In this document: in pieces, positions 24,847-32,233 of the stretch
How the letters are laid out: every line of letters starts with the position of its first letter
How positions within the stretch are numbered: position 1 is the stretch's first letter
Source: UBA652 sp964598235
Lineage (GTDB): Bacteria > Pseudomonadota > Gammaproteobacteria > Nitrosococcales > Methylophagaceae
Length of the DNA: 39,250 nucleotides
Assembly (NCBI GenBank): GCA_964598235.1
Contig: CAZRAY010000013.1
Location: 1-39,250 of the forward strand
Reading direction: 5' to 3'
The notes under the pieces: model-generated
Seen by the model: only the letters and a program-made list of their open reading frames with translations
What the model was told of the DNA's origin: nothing
Database searches by the model: none
Program-made: the position numbers and the translations under genes

Positions 24847-25320
24847 ATGCAAGATATGACATCAGAAGGTATTTTAGGGGATTATGTTGAAAGTACATTA
24901 GGATACCATGATGGTACAGAGCGAAAAATATTAGTGAGTGATATTGAAGTGCCTTATCCAGAAGGGCGGTTAATTGTTTCTTCAACGGACCCAGAAGGTG
25001 TTATCACCCACGTTAACCAATCATTTGTTGACATGTCAGGTTTTAGAGAAGAGGAGTTAGTGGGCCAGCCACATTATATTTTACGGCATCCAGATATGCC
25101 ACCCGCGGCATTTAAGGATTTGTGGGATACAGTAAAAGCAGGGGCACGCTGGCAAGGATACGTTAAGAATTTGCGTAAAGATGGCGCTTATTACTGGGTA
25201 TATGCAACGGTTATTGCCAATATTAGAAAGGGTGAGGTAAGAGGCTACACATCAGTTAGGCGCAAACCTTCACGCAAAAAAGTAGAAGAATGCATTGCAC
25301 TTTACCCAACGATGTTCTAG
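24847..25320 (+). CDS. Free-standing Aer-type PAS protein
   Basis: A 157-residue protein whose PAS domain (about residues 40-140) closely follows the FAD-binding PAS of the E. coli aerotaxis receptor Aer. Shared features are VITHVNQSFVDMSGF, ELVGQPHYILRHPDMP (RHPDMP at 80-85 is the flavin-pocket motif), AAFKDLWDTVKAG, and KNLRKDGAYYWVYATV. The residues after the PAS, ECIALYP, mirror the Aer linker start. No HAMP, membrane helix or methyl-accepting domain follows, so the sensor is soluble. It likely senses redox or oxygen through FAD (inferred) and signals to partners in this cluster. AGGGA precedes the start. Confidence 0.93.
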   Translation: MQDMTSEGILGDYVESTLGYHDGTERKILVSDIEVPYPEGRLIVSSTDPEGVITHVNQSFVDMSGFREEELVGQPHYILRHPDMPPAAFKDLWDTVKAGARWQGYVKNLRKDGAYYWVYATVIANIRKGEVRGYTSVRRKPSRKKVEECIALYPTMF

Positions 25321-25327
25321 GAAAAAA

Positions 25328-26074
25328 ATGACTTTTCAATTTACAGTAAGCCCAGATTTTGGCCCATCACAAATTGCAGGATGGCAAATATTTAACACAT
25401 GGATGCAGCGCCAATTATCAGAAGCGATTCATTTTGAACTCTATGATAGTTTTGATCAGCAACACCAAGCGATTAAATTAGATAAGGTTGATTTGATTTA
25501 TGCAAACCCTTACGATGCCGCAATGTTGGTACGAGAAAAAGGGTTTACTGCCTTAGCGAGACCCACGGGCAAGGTGGATGAAGCAATGGTGCTAGTGAGT
25601 GTGGAGAGTGATGTTCAATCAGTTGAAGATCTGGCTCCCGGCATTAAGGTGGCCTCAACCGATGATCCTGATGTGCATATGATGGGGATGATCATGTTAG
25701 AGCCTGCAGATTTAGATGCGAGCAATATTGAAATCAGCCAGAGTGATAGTTATGTTTTAGTTGCGAAGCAACTTATGCGGGGCACTGCCGATGTTGGTTT
25801 CTTCTTGGAAGAGGCATATCACGAATTATCGAATATGGTCCGTGATCAAATGCGACCGTTGGTAACGAGCCAAATTCAAATTATCCAGCATGCCTTATTA
25901 GTGGGGCCGGCACTAGCGGCTAGAAAAGAAGATTTATTACAAGCATTACTTGCGATGGATAAAGATGAAAAAGGGCAAGGTGTTTTAGAAAGTTTAGGTA
26001 TTAAATCATGGGAAGCGCTTGAGCAAGAGGATGTTGAATTCATGATCGATTTGATGAGCACTTTGGTTGAGTAA
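25328..26074 (+). CDS. Cytosolic PhnD-like substrate-binding protein, paralogue 2
   Basis: A 248-residue PhnD-type binding protein without signal peptide. I take the ATG at 25328 (MTFQFTVSPDFGPSQIAGWQ) because AGGA precedes it and the length matches paralogue 1; a frame from 25295 would overlap the PAS gene. Shared landmarks with paralogue 1 are DLIYANPYDAAMLVREKGF, then DEAMVLVSVES, and the helix SYVLVAKQLMRGTADVGFFLEEAYHEL. The paired pattern suggests gene duplication followed by divergence, so the two may bind different ligands. It is the last gene before a promoter-like site for ppa. Confidence 0.85.
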   Translation: MTFQFTVSPDFGPSQIAGWQIFNTWMQRQLSEAIHFELYDSFDQQHQAIKLDKVDLIYANPYDAAMLVREKGFTALARPTGKVDEAMVLVSVESDVQSVEDLAPGIKVASTDDPDVHMMGMIMLEPADLDASNIEISQSDSYVLVAKQLMRGTADVGFFLEEAYHELSNMVRDQMRPLVTSQIQIIQHALLVGPALAARKEDLLQALLAMDKDEKGQGVLESLGIKSWEALEQEDVEFMIDLMSTLVE

Positions 26075-26111
26075 GTAAGTGGAATAGTTAGGTGCTCAAG
26101 TAGATTGGGCG

Positions 26112-26117
26112 TATAAT
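26112..26117 (+). promoter_or_regulatory. Probable -10 box of the ppa promoter
   Basis: A perfect TATAAT, 31 bases before the ppa start. The -35 region at the right distance is poor. It separates ppa from the signalling cluster. Confidence 0.45.
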
Positions 26118-26147
26118 GATGCGCTTTAATTTTAAGGCGAATTTACT

Positions 26148-26687
26148 ATGAATCTTGATCGTGTCAGCTCTGGCGATAACTTACCTGAAAGTATGAATGT
26201 GATTATTGAGATCCCTGCACATTCGGACCCTGTTAAATATGAAGTAGATAAGGAAACAGGTGCGTTATTCGTTGATCGCTTTATGAATACGGCGATGTTT
26301 TACCCATGTGATTATGGTTATGTACCACATACCTTGTCTGAAGACGGTGATCCTGCTGATGTGTTAGTGATTAGTCCTTATGCACTATTGAGTGGGTCGG
26401 TAATTAAATGTCGCCCTGTCGGTGTATTGAATATGACGGATGAATCGGGTGGTGATGCGAAGATCCTCGCGGTGCCGTTAGATAAAATGTATGACGATAT
26501 TCAAGACGTGAAAGATGTATCACCGCGTTTATTGGCGAAATTGGCCCATTTCTTTGAACATTATAAAGATCTTGAGCCAAATAAATGGGTGAAGTTAGAA
26601 GGTTGGGGCGGTGTGGTTGAAGCCAAAGCAGAACTAACAGAAAGTGTTGAGCGCTATAATACGGCACCTGTGAAACCTAATTTCTAA
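26148..26687 (+). CDS. ppa: Inorganic pyrophosphatase (soluble, family I)
   Basis: Hydrolyses pyrophosphate in the cytosol, pulling biosynthetic reactions forward. The 179 residues fit the hexameric bacterial type. Active-site landmarks are PVKYEVDKETGALFVDRFM, PCDYGYVPHTLSEDGDPADV, with the metal-binding aspartates, and WVKLEGWGG near the C-terminus. The window also encodes a membrane pyrophosphatase, so this organism can both dissipate and harvest pyrophosphate energy. The stop directly abuts the serB start. Confidence 0.98.
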   Translation: MNLDRVSSGDNLPESMNVIIEIPAHSDPVKYEVDKETGALFVDRFMNTAMFYPCDYGYVPHTLSEDGDPADVLVISPYALLSGSVIKCRPVGVLNMTDESGGDAKILAVPLDKMYDDIQDVKDVSPRLLAKLAHFFEHYKDLEPNKWVKLEGWGGVVEAKAELTESVERYNTAPVKPNF

Positions 26688-27530
26688 ATGCCGCAGCTTA
26701 TTTTACAAGGCGCGCAGCTAACATTAGCGGCCGCAGAATCAGTTGCTGAACAGGCATCTGGCATATTGCAATGGCAAGCTAATTTTTCATGTGTTGAAAT
26801 TGGGCAATTGCCCAGTATTGAACTATTAGCACGGTGGCGGCAAGACAGCGCCTTTGATATTAACGTGTTACCTGTTGGCTTTGAGCCGCCAGAAGCGCGC
26901 TTATTAGTGATGGACATGGATTCCACTCTGATCAATATTGAGTGTGTGGATGAAATTGCTGACTTTTTGCAGTTGAAACCTGAAGTGTCGGCTATCACTG
27001 AATCAGCGATGCGTGGGGAGATTGATTTTGAAACTTCTCTCCGGAAACGTGTCGCATTATTGAAGGGGTTGGAAGTGAGTGCGCTTGAGAAGGTGTATGA
27101 GCAGCGCTTGCAGCTCAACCCAGGTGCAGAAGCGATGCTGGCGGGCCTAAAAAAACAAGGTATTAAAACGGCATTAGTGTCAGGTGGCTTTACTTTTTTC
27201 ACAGAACGTTTGCAACAGCGCTTGGGCTTGGATTATTGCCAGGCCAATGTGCTGAGCGAAGCGAATGGTAAATTGACGGGCGAAGTTGTGGGCGATATTT
27301 GTGGTGCACAAGCAAAGGCTGATTTCTTATTGACACGCTGCAAAGAGTTGGCTATTTCACCCAAGCAAACGATTGCAATGGGTGATGGCGCAAATGATTT
27401 GTTGATGATGGGTGTGGCAGGGTTGAGTATTGCGTATCATGCCAAGCCTACAGTGCAAGCTAAAGCGGCCACTACATTGAACTATTCTGGCTTGGAAGGC
27501 GTCTTAGGGCTGCTAGGCATTAATACTTGA
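26688..27530 (+). CDS. serB: Phosphoserine phosphatase
   Basis: Last step of serine synthesis. HAD-superfamily enzyme of 280 residues. The catalytic motif is MDMDSTLINIECVDE at about residue 75, followed by MRGEIDFETSLRKRVALLKG, SGGFTFF (motif II) and MGDGANDLLMMGVAGLSIAY (motif III). The N-terminal 70 residues are an ACT-like region, shorter than in E. coli SerB (322 residues). The ATG follows the ppa stop codon without a gap, so translation is coupled. Confidence 0.96.
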   Translation: MPQLILQGAQLTLAAAESVAEQASGILQWQANFSCVEIGQLPSIELLARWRQDSAFDINVLPVGFEPPEARLLVMDMDSTLINIECVDEIADFLQLKPEVSAITESAMRGEIDFETSLRKRVALLKGLEVSALEKVYEQRLQLNPGAEAMLAGLKKQGIKTALVSGGFTFFTERLQQRLGLDYCQANVLSEANGKLTGEVVGDICGAQAKADFLLTRCKELAISPKQTIAMGDGANDLLMMGVAGLSIAYHAKPTVQAKAATTLNYSGLEGVLGLLGINT

Positions 27531-27599
27531 ATTTTCTCAATTCAACACCATATTTAAACCCATCTCTTAACACTTAAATTTATTTAAAAAGGTATATAC

Positions 27600-27920
27600 A
27601 TGGATATCATGGAACAACTTAAAGACGTTATCGAGGGCAATTCGGTTGTCTTATTTATGAAAGGCTCGCCTGATTTCCCACAATGTGGGTTTTCTAGCCG
27701 TACATCACAAGCATTAACCGCATGTGATGTGCCATATATTAGCGTTGATGTCTTAGCCGAGCCAGAAGTGCGGGCGAATCTACCCCGATATGCTGATTGG
27801 CCAACGTTCCCACAGCTATTTATTGAAGGCGAATTGGTAGGTGGTTGTGATATTGTGATGGAGATGTATGAAAGTGGTGCATTGAAAACACAATTAGACG
27901 CGACGGTTAAAGCGAGCTAA
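27600..27920 (+). CDS. grxD: Monothiol glutaredoxin Grx4
   Basis: Iron-sulfur cluster carrier of the CGFS glutaredoxin family, 106 residues. The cluster cysteine is in FPQCGFSSRTSQAL near residue 30, and the glutathione site includes WPTFPQLFIEGELVGGCDIV. The protein acts in Fe-S delivery, often with BolA; no bolA is adjacent. It starts 69 bases after serB and is nine bases before clpS. Confidence 0.97.
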   Translation: MDIMEQLKDVIEGNSVVLFMKGSPDFPQCGFSSRTSQALTACDVPYISVDVLAEPEVRANLPRYADWPTFPQLFIEGELVGGCDIVMEMYESGALKTQLDATVKAS

Positions 27921-27929
27921 GCGACTACC

Positions 27930-28256
27930 ATGAGTAATGAATATGAAGAGGATTCGACGCATGAAGGCGAGATATCAACTGCGCCTACGAAGCCTGCGTT
28001 AACAGAACCTTCAAAATATCAAGTATTGATGTTGAATGATGATTATACGCCGATGGATTTTGTGATCGATGTATTGAAAAACTTATTCAGCATGGCTGAT
28101 GGTATAGCGACACAAACGATGATGCAGGTGCACACAGAAGGGCGCGCGCGTTGTGGTATTTATAGTTTTGAAGTGGCCGAATCGAAAGTAGAGCAGGCGA
28201 ACAGCTATGCGCAGCAACATGGCCACCCTTTGCAGTGTACTTTAGAAGAGATTTAA
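27930..28256 (+). CDS. clpS: ATP-dependent Clp protease adaptor ClpS
   Basis: Delivers N-end-rule substrates to ClpAP. The 108 residues have a disordered acidic N-terminus and the ClpS core: KYQVLMLNDDYTPMDFVIDVL, the N-degron pocket region, then MMQVHTEGRARCGIYSFEVAESK and EQANSYAQQHGHPLQCTLEE. It is four bases before clpA, the usual pairing. Confidence 0.97.
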   Translation: MSNEYEEDSTHEGEISTAPTKPALTEPSKYQVLMLNDDYTPMDFVIDVLKNLFSMADGIATQTMMQVHTEGRARCGIYSFEVAESKVEQANSYAQQHGHPLQCTLEEI

Positions 28257-28260
28257 GCCG

Positions 28261-30525
28261 ATGTTAGAAGAAGCCTTAGAGCTCGCACTCAGTCAAGCAT
28301 TTAGCTATGCACGCAAACGATTGCATGAATTTTTGACCTTAGAGCATTTATTATTGGCGTTGTTGGATAATGCGCATGCTGTTGCAGTATTAAAAGCCTG
28401 TGATATTAATATCAATAATTTACGACAAGAATTGAGCGATTACATAGCAGATTCAATGCCAACATTGAATGAGCAGGATGATCGAGAAACGCAACCAAGC
28501 TTGGCATTTCAACGCGTATTACAGCGTGCAGTGATGCATGTGCAATCATCAGGTGGTAGTGAGGTGACGGGTGCCAATGTATTAGTAGCGTTGTTTTCAG
28601 AACAACAATCTCAGGCAGTTTTTTTGCTCAATAAGCAAGATGTGACGCGGCTTGATGTGGTGAATGCAATTAGCCATTCAGTGGCAGATGATGATATTGC
28701 GCAAATTCGAATTGAAATAGACGGCGATAATGTCGGTGAACCCACACCAGAAACAGCGCTTGAGAAATATACGGTTAACTTGAATATACTTGCTGAAGCA
28801 GGAAAAATTGACCCCTTGATTGGCCGCGCTGATGAAATTGAACGAACATTACAAGTTTTGTGTCGGCGGCGGAAAAATAATCCCTTATATGTAGGGGAGG
28901 CAGGGGTAGGTAAGACGGCTTTGGCAGAAGGTTTGGCCAAACGAATTGTTGAAGGTGATGTGCCTGAAATATTATCTGAAACAACAATTTACTCTTTAGA
29001 TATGGGTGCATTAATTGCAGGTACTAAATATCGTGGCGAATTCGAGAAGCGTTTGAAAGGTTTATTGCGTGAACTACAAGAAATTGATCATGCGGTATTA
29101 TTTATTGATGAAATTCATACTTTAATTGGTGCGGGTTCGGCGGGCAGTAGCGCAATGGATGCCTCTAATTTATTAAAACCCATGTTAGCCAATGGTAGTT
29201 TAAAGTGTATGGGGTCAACAACTTATCAAGAATATCGCGGTATTTTTGAACATGATCGGGCGTTAACCCGTCGCTTCCAGAAAATAGACGTGCCTGAGCC
29301 GTCGGTTCCGGAAACCATACAAATTTTGCGGGGTTTAAAACCGAATTTAGAAACACATCACCAAGTCACTTATTCTGATGATGCGATAATACAAGCCGCT
29401 GAATTATCAAGCCGCCATATAAATGACCGGTTTTTGCCTGATAAGGCAATTGATGTATTAGATGAAGCCGGTGCGGCACAACAATTATTACCCGAAGCTG
29501 AACGTGTGGCTGAAATTGGTGAAATCGAAGTACAAAAAATAGTGGCGAAGATCGCACGGATCCCAGCTAAGCATGTTTCCAATTCCGACAAAACTAATTT
29601 ACGCAGTTTAGAAAGCAATTTGAAACACGTTATTTTTGGGCAAGACGAAGCGATCGGTGCATTGAGTGCAGCGATTAAGCAAGCACGTGCGGGCTTAGGC
29701 AGCCCTGAGCGGCCAGTGGGTGCATTTTTGTTTGCAGGTCCAACGGGTGTAGGGAAAACGGAGGTAACACGCCAATTAGCCTTTAATTTGGGCGTTGAAT
29801 TAATTCGCTTCGATATGTCTGAATATATGGAAGCACATACCGTATCTCGTTTAATTGGCGCACCACCAGGCTATGTGGGTTATGACCAAGGTGGTTTGCT
29901 GACTGAAGCCGTAACGAAACAACCTCATGCCGTATTGTTATTAGATGAAATTGAAAAAGCCCATCCAGATGTATTTAATTTATTGTTGCAGGTGATGGAC
30001 CACGGTACATTAACTGATAATAATGGTCGCAAGGCTGATTTTCGCAATATTATTTTAGTGATGACCAGTAATGCAGGTGCACAAGATATGGCGCGCACAT
30101 CAATGGGCTTTACAGAACAAAACCACAGCACCGAGGGCCTAGAAGCGATTAAGCGTGCTTTCAGCCCTGAATTCCGCAATCGTTTAGACAGTATTATCCA
30201 GTTTAAATCATTATCGGATGACGCTATTTTGCGGGTGGCCGATAAAGCCGTCTTGGAATTAGAATTATTATTGCAAGATAAACAGGTCACGTTGGAAGTG
30301 GATGCCGAAGCGCGTAGATGGTTAGCGAAGCATGGTTATGATGTGCAAATGGGGGCGCGGCCAATGACGAGGTTGGTGCAAGATAAAATCAAACACCCAT
30401 TAGCAGAGGAGCTCTTATTTGGGAAATTGAGTGAGGGCGGGCATGTTACCGTGGGGTTAGAGAACGACGAATTAACGCTTTCTTGCCAGCCCTTGAAAGT
30501 GGTTGTTAAAGCAACTTTCGAATAG
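28261..30525 (+). CDS. clpA: Clp protease ATP-binding subunit ClpA
   Basis: AAA+ unfoldase that feeds proteins to ClpP. It is 754 residues long (E. coli ClpA has 758). The N domain that binds ClpS covers residues 1-145. The first AAA module has GEAGVGKTALAEG near residue 217, the second GPTGVGKTEVTRQ near 497, with LLLDEIEKAHPDV as Walker B. ClpA lacks the ClpB middle coiled coil, as here. clpP is not in the window. A 327 bp gap follows. Confidence 0.98.
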   Translation: MLEEALELALSQAFSYARKRLHEFLTLEHLLLALLDNAHAVAVLKACDININNLRQELSDYIADSMPTLNEQDDRETQPSLAFQRVLQRAVMHVQSSGGSEVTGANVLVALFSEQQSQAVFLLNKQDVTRLDVVNAISHSVADDDIAQIRIEIDGDNVGEPTPETALEKYTVNLNILAEAGKIDPLIGRADEIERTLQVLCRRRKNNPLYVGEAGVGKTALAEGLAKRIVEGDVPEILSETTIYSLDMGALIAGTKYRGEFEKRLKGLLRELQEIDHAVLFIDEIHTLIGAGSAGSSAMDASNLLKPMLANGSLKCMGSTTYQEYRGIFEHDRALTRRFQKIDVPEPSVPETIQILRGLKPNLETHHQVTYSDDAIIQAAELSSRHINDRFLPDKAIDVLDEAGAAQQLLPEAERVAEIGEIEVQKIVAKIARIPAKHVSNSDKTNLRSLESNLKHVIFGQDEAIGALSAAIKQARAGLGSPERPVGAFLFAGPTGVGKTEVTRQLAFNLGVELIRFDMSEYMEAHTVSRLIGAPPGYVGYDQGGLLTEAVTKQPHAVLLLDEIEKAHPDVFNLLLQVMDHGTLTDNNGRKADFRNIILVMTSNAGAQDMARTSMGFTEQNHSTEGLEAIKRAFSPEFRNRLDSIIQFKSLSDDAILRVADKAVLELELLLQDKQVTLEVDAEARRWLAKHGYDVQMGARPMTRLVQDKIKHPLAEELLFGKLSEGGHVTVGLENDELTLSCQPLKVVVKATFE

Positions 30526-30852
30526 CCTTGTTTCAAGGTGAATTTATGTTATTTTTAAACCCAATTCTATCTTAAACCGCATTTTTATTGGGCATTAACC
30601 AGTTGCTTCTAAATAACAGTTATGCACTGATTTAGCGCAGAGTCATAATAAAATGATTACAAAGCTCCTATAAGTCCTTGTTTCCTATAAAATGATTTGC
30701 AACTAATTGATTTTAAACGTGATTATTTTATGGTTAATTTTTAACCAATTCGGGTTTGATGCTTTATTTTACTAGCGGTAACTCCCAAATAACAAAGTTA
30801 ACCACAAAGTTATCCACAGGTTTTGTGGGTAACTTTTATAGAATCCGACGCG
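30526..30852. other. 327 bp AT-rich intergenic region between clpA and cobO
   Basis: Convergent gap with no gene. It contains two copies of ATAAAATGATT (30648-30658 and 30687-30697, 39 bases apart), an AT-rich hairpin TGGTTAA-TTT-TTAACCA (30731-30747), and, at the right, three DnaA-box-like 9-mers listed separately. Strand-specific terminators for clpA and cobO should be here, but neither is convincing; the stem formed by the DnaA-like boxes could serve. Confidence 0.6.
30798..30839. promoter_or_regulatory. Cluster of three DnaA-box-like sites
   Basis: The perfect box TTATCCACA is at 30810-30818. TTAACCACA (30798-30806) is a one-mismatch copy in the same direction and TGTGGGTAA (30824-30832) is a one-mismatch copy in reverse. 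The last two boxes also form a stem of 13 pairs with a five-base loop, including one G-T pair. An AT-rich stretch lies to the left. The layout recalls DnaA-reactivating or titrating sites, but a simple terminator-like hairpin is an alternative. Confidence 0.5.
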
Positions 30853-31464
30853 TTATAACTCAATCCCACGCTGGGCCTTAATTCCAGCTCGATATGCGTG
30901 TTTTACATCCTCAATTTTGCTTACAGTATCGGCCGCATCAATAACCGCTTGTGGCGCACCTCGACCCGTCATAATAACGTGTTGCATCTGTGGGCGGTTG
31001 CGAATATCAGCTAATATTATTTCTGTTTCTAAATAGCGCATTTTAAGCACAATATTGATTTCATCTAATAAAATTAGATCAAGGGTTTTATCTTGCAGTA
31101 ATTGCTGGCAAATTTCCCAGCCAGCTTCTGCCGAAGCAATATCTTGCGACCGATCTTGGGTATCCCAAGTAAACCCATCTCCGACGACATAATACTGTAC
31201 TTCATCGGGAAATCGTCGGAAGAAATTCTCTTCGCCGGTAGGGATGCTACCCTTGATGAATTGAACAACAGCAACGCGCATATTATGGCCTAAGGCACGT
31301 GCGACCATACCAAAGCCAGAAGAACTTTTCCCTTTACCATTGCCGGTATTAACGAGTAATAGCCCTTTATCTATACTGGCTTCCGCAATGTGGTTATCAA
31401 CCAATTCTTTTTGCTTTTGCATTCGTTGTTGATGCCGCAGCTGTTTTGCATTTTTTGATGTCAT
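30853..31464 (-). CDS. cobO: Cob(I)yrinic acid a,c-diamide adenosyltransferase
   Basis: Attaches the adenosyl group to the corrin cobalt using ATP, in cobalamin synthesis or salvage. The P-loop GNGKGKSSSGFGMVARALGH is at residue 41 onward. Later motifs are VAVVQFIKGSIPTGEENFF, LDLILLDEINIVLKMRYLE and VIMTGRGAPQAVIDAADTVS. The 203-residue length is standard for the BtuR/CobO/CobP family. No other cobalamin gene is nearby. It is divergent from the lipoprotein gene with 27 bases between. Confidence 0.96.
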   Translation of the reverse strand: MTSKNAKQLRHQQRMQKQKELVDNHIAEASIDKGLLLVNTGNGKGKSSSGFGMVARALGHNMRVAVVQFIKGSIPTGEENFFRRFPDEVQYYVVGDGFTWDTQDRSQDIASAEAGWEICQQLLQDKTLDLILLDEINIVLKMRYLETEIILADIRNRPQMQHVIMTGRGAPQAVIDAADTVSKIEDVKHAYRAGIKAQRGIEL

Positions 31465-31491
31465 AATGGTGATTATATAGCGTAGGAGGAA

Positions 31492-32112
31492 GTGGTGCGG
31501 GCTTTACAGTTTATTTTGATTGGATCAATAACCATTGGATTGATGGGGTGTGTGAGTTGGCGAGCAGAGGATGCGCCAGTCACACCACATTATTATATAT
31601 TGGAAGTGGAGAGAGGCGAGGTGGCGGAGAGTAACGCTGAAAACCTACCCACACTTGCATTGCGGCCATTACGGGTTACATCAAAATTTAGAGGTGAAAC
31701 AATTTTGTTCCGAATAGGCGATCAAGGTTATCAATCGCAAACGGATCACCAATTCATTAACAATCCCCAACAGATGTTGACGCAGCAGTTACAAAGTTGG
31801 TTAGACAAAAGTGGCTTGTTTAGTCAGGTTGTAACGGATGAACGCATTCCGACAGACTTCATTTTAGAAACGGCAGTAACGGCATTTTATGGTGAAGCGA
31901 GACCTAATTTTTCACCTGCAGCAGTGCTAGAAATGCAATTCTTTTTAACCTCATCCTTGGCAGAGAATGACACCTTATTCGAATTTGGGTTACGGGTGTC
32001 GTCAGATGTGTTGGTTTTAACCCCGCCAGCGGTCGTAATAGGCTGGCGACAAGCCTTACTGAAAACTTTAATCGCCTTAGAGGTCAATTTAAGCGATTAT
32101 TTTCAAAACTAA
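31492..32112 (+). CDS. PqiC-like ABC transport auxiliary lipoprotein
   Basis: Outer-membrane lipoprotein of 206 residues of the ABC-type transport auxiliary (PqiC/DUF330) group, which pairs with MCE-type lipid transport systems. The lipobox is LMGC with Cys20. Family landmarks are HYYILEVERGEV, LPTLALRPLRVT, FNNPQQMLTQQL-like spacing (here INNPQQMLTQQLQSWLDKSG), and ILETAVTAFYGE. The start is GTG, preceded by a strong AGGAGGA. No MCE, permease or ATPase gene is next to it. Confidence 0.86.
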   Translation: MVRALQFILIGSITIGLMGCVSWRAEDAPVTPHYYILEVERGEVAESNAENLPTLALRPLRVTSKFRGETILFRIGDQGYQSQTDHQFINNPQQMLTQQLQSWLDKSGLFSQVVTDERIPTDFILETAVTAFYGEARPNFSPAAVLEMQFFLTSSLAENDTLFEFGLRVSSDVLVLTPPAVVIGWRQALLKTLIALEVNLSDYFQN

Positions 32113-32233
32113 AGGTGGGAGAAAGGGGGCAGGGACAAAAGAGTGCAAAAACAGGCTTAGCGTGTTAAGATTAGGTCTTTAATTTAACGCCTAAGAACAG
32201 CACTTATTTTGCTGCCAGATAGAGACAAAATAC

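Noticed and set aside
30540..30839. The AT-rich region plus DnaA-like boxes as the chromosomal replication origin.
   Set aside because: No dnaA, dnaN, gidA or rpmH is near and only three boxes are present. A DnaA titration or reactivation site, or a hairpin, is more plausible.
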